Of a DNA stretch of 64,000 nt, positions 62,280 through 64,000 are shown one piece after another (position 1 is the first letter of the stretch; every line of letters begins with the position of its first letter). The stretch spans positions 310,001-374,000 of the forward strand of contig JADKCC010000002.1 of assembly GCA_016714785.1 (NCBI GenBank), written 5' to 3'. A program made the position numbers and the translations under genes. This stretch comes from Saprospiraceae bacterium (GTDB lineage: Bacteria > Bacteroidota > Bacteroidia > Chitinophagales > Saprospiraceae). The notes below the pieces were generated by a model. The model was not told where the DNA came from. It saw only the letters and a program-made list of their open reading frames with translations, and ran no database searches.

Positions 62280-64000
62280 CGATGTAGCAACCTTTGCCCT
62301 GAAATGCGTAGGCTTTTAGGCTCGGCGGAAAATGTACCGTGTCAAAGAAGTGTCCATCTACATCGGTCATCGTGCCGAAATTCATGAGATCGCCTTTGGA
62401 TGTGGTGACCCACTTGCGACACACGTAGTAGCCGACCATACGCACTGTCTTGCCGATGTAGTCTTTCATTTGTGTGGCTCTGATGTCTCCGCGGAACTTC
62501 GTCTGTAAGAGATCAAAAGGATTGCAGAGCGGAAATCCCAACAACTCTATTTCGTCAAAGCTTTGCTCGTGCTCTGTCTCTTCTAGAATAGGTAGTGTGA
62601 AATTTTCTGGTTCCGTGTCAAATAGCATCTCTCCAGCGTAGGCGTGTTTGATGAGTGGATTGTGGACGGCATTTTTTTCCCACATGAGTTCGTACTTGTT
62701 CATCCCTGTGAAGCGGAAAGCTCCGATGCGGATGAGAATTTCGAGTTGCTCCTTAGAGATATTGATGCGATGGGTAAAGTCTTTCAGACTGCGATAGTCA
62801 CCGTGCAGCTGTCGCTCTTCGACGATGGCGTGAGAAAGTTTTTGCTCTAGATTGGCCAGATGGACGAAGCCTATGTAGATCGTGGTACCATAGATATTCG
62901 TGTAATAAGTGGAATTATTGACACAAGGTGCCTCTATCTTGGCACCACACATACGAGCTTCATGGACGTACTGTTCTGTAGAGTAGAATCCACCAAAATT
63001 ATTGATCACCGCGGTCATAAACTCAAGTGGAAAGTAGGTCTTGAGATAGAGACTCTGAAAGGACTCTGCCGCAAAACTGGCTGAGTGCGCCTTGCAGAAG
63101 GAGTAACCACTAAAACTCTCGATCTGCCGCCACACTTCCTTGCTGAGTTCTTCGGGATAGCCACGCTCTTTGCAGTTGCGAAAATATTTCTCTTGCAATC
63201 GAAAGAAGGTATCCGAACTCTTCTTTTTGCCGGTCATGATACGACGCAACACATCCGACTCATCGAGATCGAGACCCGAAAAATGGTGGACAATCTTCAT
63301 TACATCTTCCTGATAGACCATGACACCATAAGTCTCCCCAAGATGCTCCTCAAACACTGGATGTAGATAGGTGTAACTGTCAGGCTTGTGAAATCGCTGT
63401 ATGTACTCACGCATCATGCCCGACTGCGCCACGCCCGGACGTATGATAGAACTGGCAGCGACGAGATGTATGTAATTATCGCATCGCAACTTGTGGAGCA
63501 GACCACGCATAGCGGGTGACTCAATATAGAAACAGCCGATACAGTGACCCGAACGTAGTTGGGCTTTGACCTTGGGATCTTCTTTGATCAGCGCTACATT
63601 GTGTACGTCGATGGCCTTGCCCTGATTTTGTTTGACGAGATCTACAGCGTCTTTGATGTGGCCGAGACCTCGCTGTGAGAGCACATCGTATTTATGGTAT
63701 TCGAGATCTTCGGCGCCATACATATCGAAGTGTACGATGGGAAATCCCTTAGGCATCAGTTGTAATGCGGTGTGATAATTGAGTGGCTTTTCGCTGATGA
63801 GTATGCCGCCAGCATGAATGGATAGATAATTGGGAAACTTCTCGATCATCTTACCATACTTAAAGATATGTTTGGCAAATGGATGATGTTTGTCCACAGC
63901 CATGGGCTCGTCCACTATAGTGTCAATATCGGCTTTGGGCAGACCGAGCACTTTACCGAGTTCGCGGATGATGGATTTGCCTTTGAAGGTATTGTAGGTA
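62188..64000 (-). CDS. dnaE: DNA polymerase III alpha subunit, short (error-prone-like) type, partial
   Basis: The frame is open at the right window edge, so the N-terminal PHP and palm domains are missing; about 604 residues are visible. Seen here: TFKGKSIIRELGKVLGLPKADID, fingers/thumb blocks (VMVYQEDVMKIVHHFSGLDLDESDVLRRIMTGKK), the signature SGYSFCKAHSASFAAESFQSLYLKTYFP, tandem HhH region (LKDFTHRINISKEQLEILIRIGAF) and a C-terminal OB-fold ending KMEKLPFVKDGRY. The protein stops after the OB-fold and lacks the tau-binding tail, as in the shorter DnaE type often linked with DinB/ImuB translesion polymerases. Base composition is clearly more GC-rich than its neighbours: 34 of 60 in 63121-63180, against 16 of 60 in 61561-61620. 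Confidence 0.87.
   Translation of the reverse strand, partial: TYNTFKGKSIIRELGKVLGLPKADIDTIVDEPMAVDKHHPFAKHIFKYGKMIEKFPNYLSIHAGGILISEKPLNYHTALQLMPKGFPIVHFDMYGAEDLEYHKYDVLSQRGLGHIKDAVDLVKQNQGKAIDVHNVALIKEDPKVKAQLRSGHCIGCFYIESPAMRGLLHKLRCDNYIHLVAASSIIRPGVAQSGMMREYIQRFHKPDSYTYLHPVFEEHLGETYGVMVYQEDVMKIVHHFSGLDLDESDVLRRIMTGKKKSSDTFFRLQEKYFRNCKERGYPEELSKEVWRQIESFSGYSFCKAHSASFAAESFQSLYLKTYFPLEFMTAVINNFGGFYSTEQYVHEARMCGAKIEAPCVNNSTYYTNIYGTTIYIGFVHLANLEQKLSHAIVEERQLHGDYRSLKDFTHRINISKEQLEILIRIGAFRFTGMNKYELMWEKNAVHNPLIKHAYAGEMLFDTEPENFTLPILEETEHEQSFDEIELLGFPLCNPFDLLQTKFRGDIRATQMKDYIGKTVRMVGYYVCRKWVTTSKGDLMNFGTMTDVDGHFFDTVHFPPSLKAYAFQGKGCYIVLGKVVDDFGFASLEVSKMEKLPFVKDGRY

Overview
The window is an AT-rich chromosome segment from a member of the Bacteroidota, most likely a Saprospiria-like lineage. 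Reasons: a SusC/SusD pair, promoters of the TTTG / TAnnTTTG type, a giant SprA translocon protein, several secreted proteins with type IX secretion (T9SS) C-terminal domains, a large HYR-repeat plus dockerin-like protein, and a split F-ATPase operon (atpB-E-F-H-A-G without atpD/C). The lineage below phylum is inference. No rRNA, tRNA or CRISPR array was recognised.

Layout. 1-7.3 kb: a nutrient-uptake locus on the minus strand (SusC, SusD, then an FG-GAP/ASPIC-UnbV lipoprotein cut by the window edge) with a divergent LacI-type regulator that has its own palindromic operator. 7.4-15.6 kb: housekeeping genes (Prc protease, a short methylmalonyl-CoA mutase-like protein, Nfu, inositol monophosphatase, YraN, two lipoproteins, RlmB). 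15.7-19.9 kb: a secreted M36 metalloprotease and a small lipoprotein. 20.3-25.7 kb: the ATP synthase operon. 26-36.2 kb: pterin dehydratase, a saccharopine-dehydrogenase-like protein, IleRS with an altered HIGH signature, small envelope and hypothetical proteins, ClpB. 36.3-42.1 kb: the HYR-repeat adhesin-like protein. 42.5-50.6 kb: a DUF819 membrane protein, a gene-free stretch with a phased 11-bp repeat array, an ECF sigma/MscS/DUF3078 operon, an HtrA protease, GalE and RuvA. 50.7-58.3 kb: sprA. 58.3-62.2 kb: an accessory island. 62.2-64 kb: the 3' half of a short-type dnaE.

Three observations stand out. (1) The 3' end of dnaE is present three times in direct orientation: in the gene, and as two fragments that separate two accessory modules (a kelch-repeat T9SS protein; an HTH-nucleotidyltransferase toxin-antitoxin/defence-like pair plus a lipoprotein). 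The differences between fragment 2 and the gene are mostly synonymous, so the fragment probably derives from a different, once functional dnaE allele. This looks like a serial insertion or replacement hotspot at the dnaE 3' end. (2) A 12-unit array of about 11-bp units (TCCGTAC... then TCCCAC...) lies outside any gene. (3) Three genes (susD, atpB, the HYR gene) are broken by single-base indels at or near homopolymers. One of them is the normally essential ATP synthase a subunit, so residual assembly error is more likely than true pseudogenes.

How the genes work together: SprA is the outer-membrane channel of T9SS, and at least three proteins here (M36 protease, HYR protein, kelch protein) carry the matching C-terminal sorting domain. 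The ECF sigma factor probably controls its downstream MscS channel and outer-membrane protein as an envelope-stress unit.
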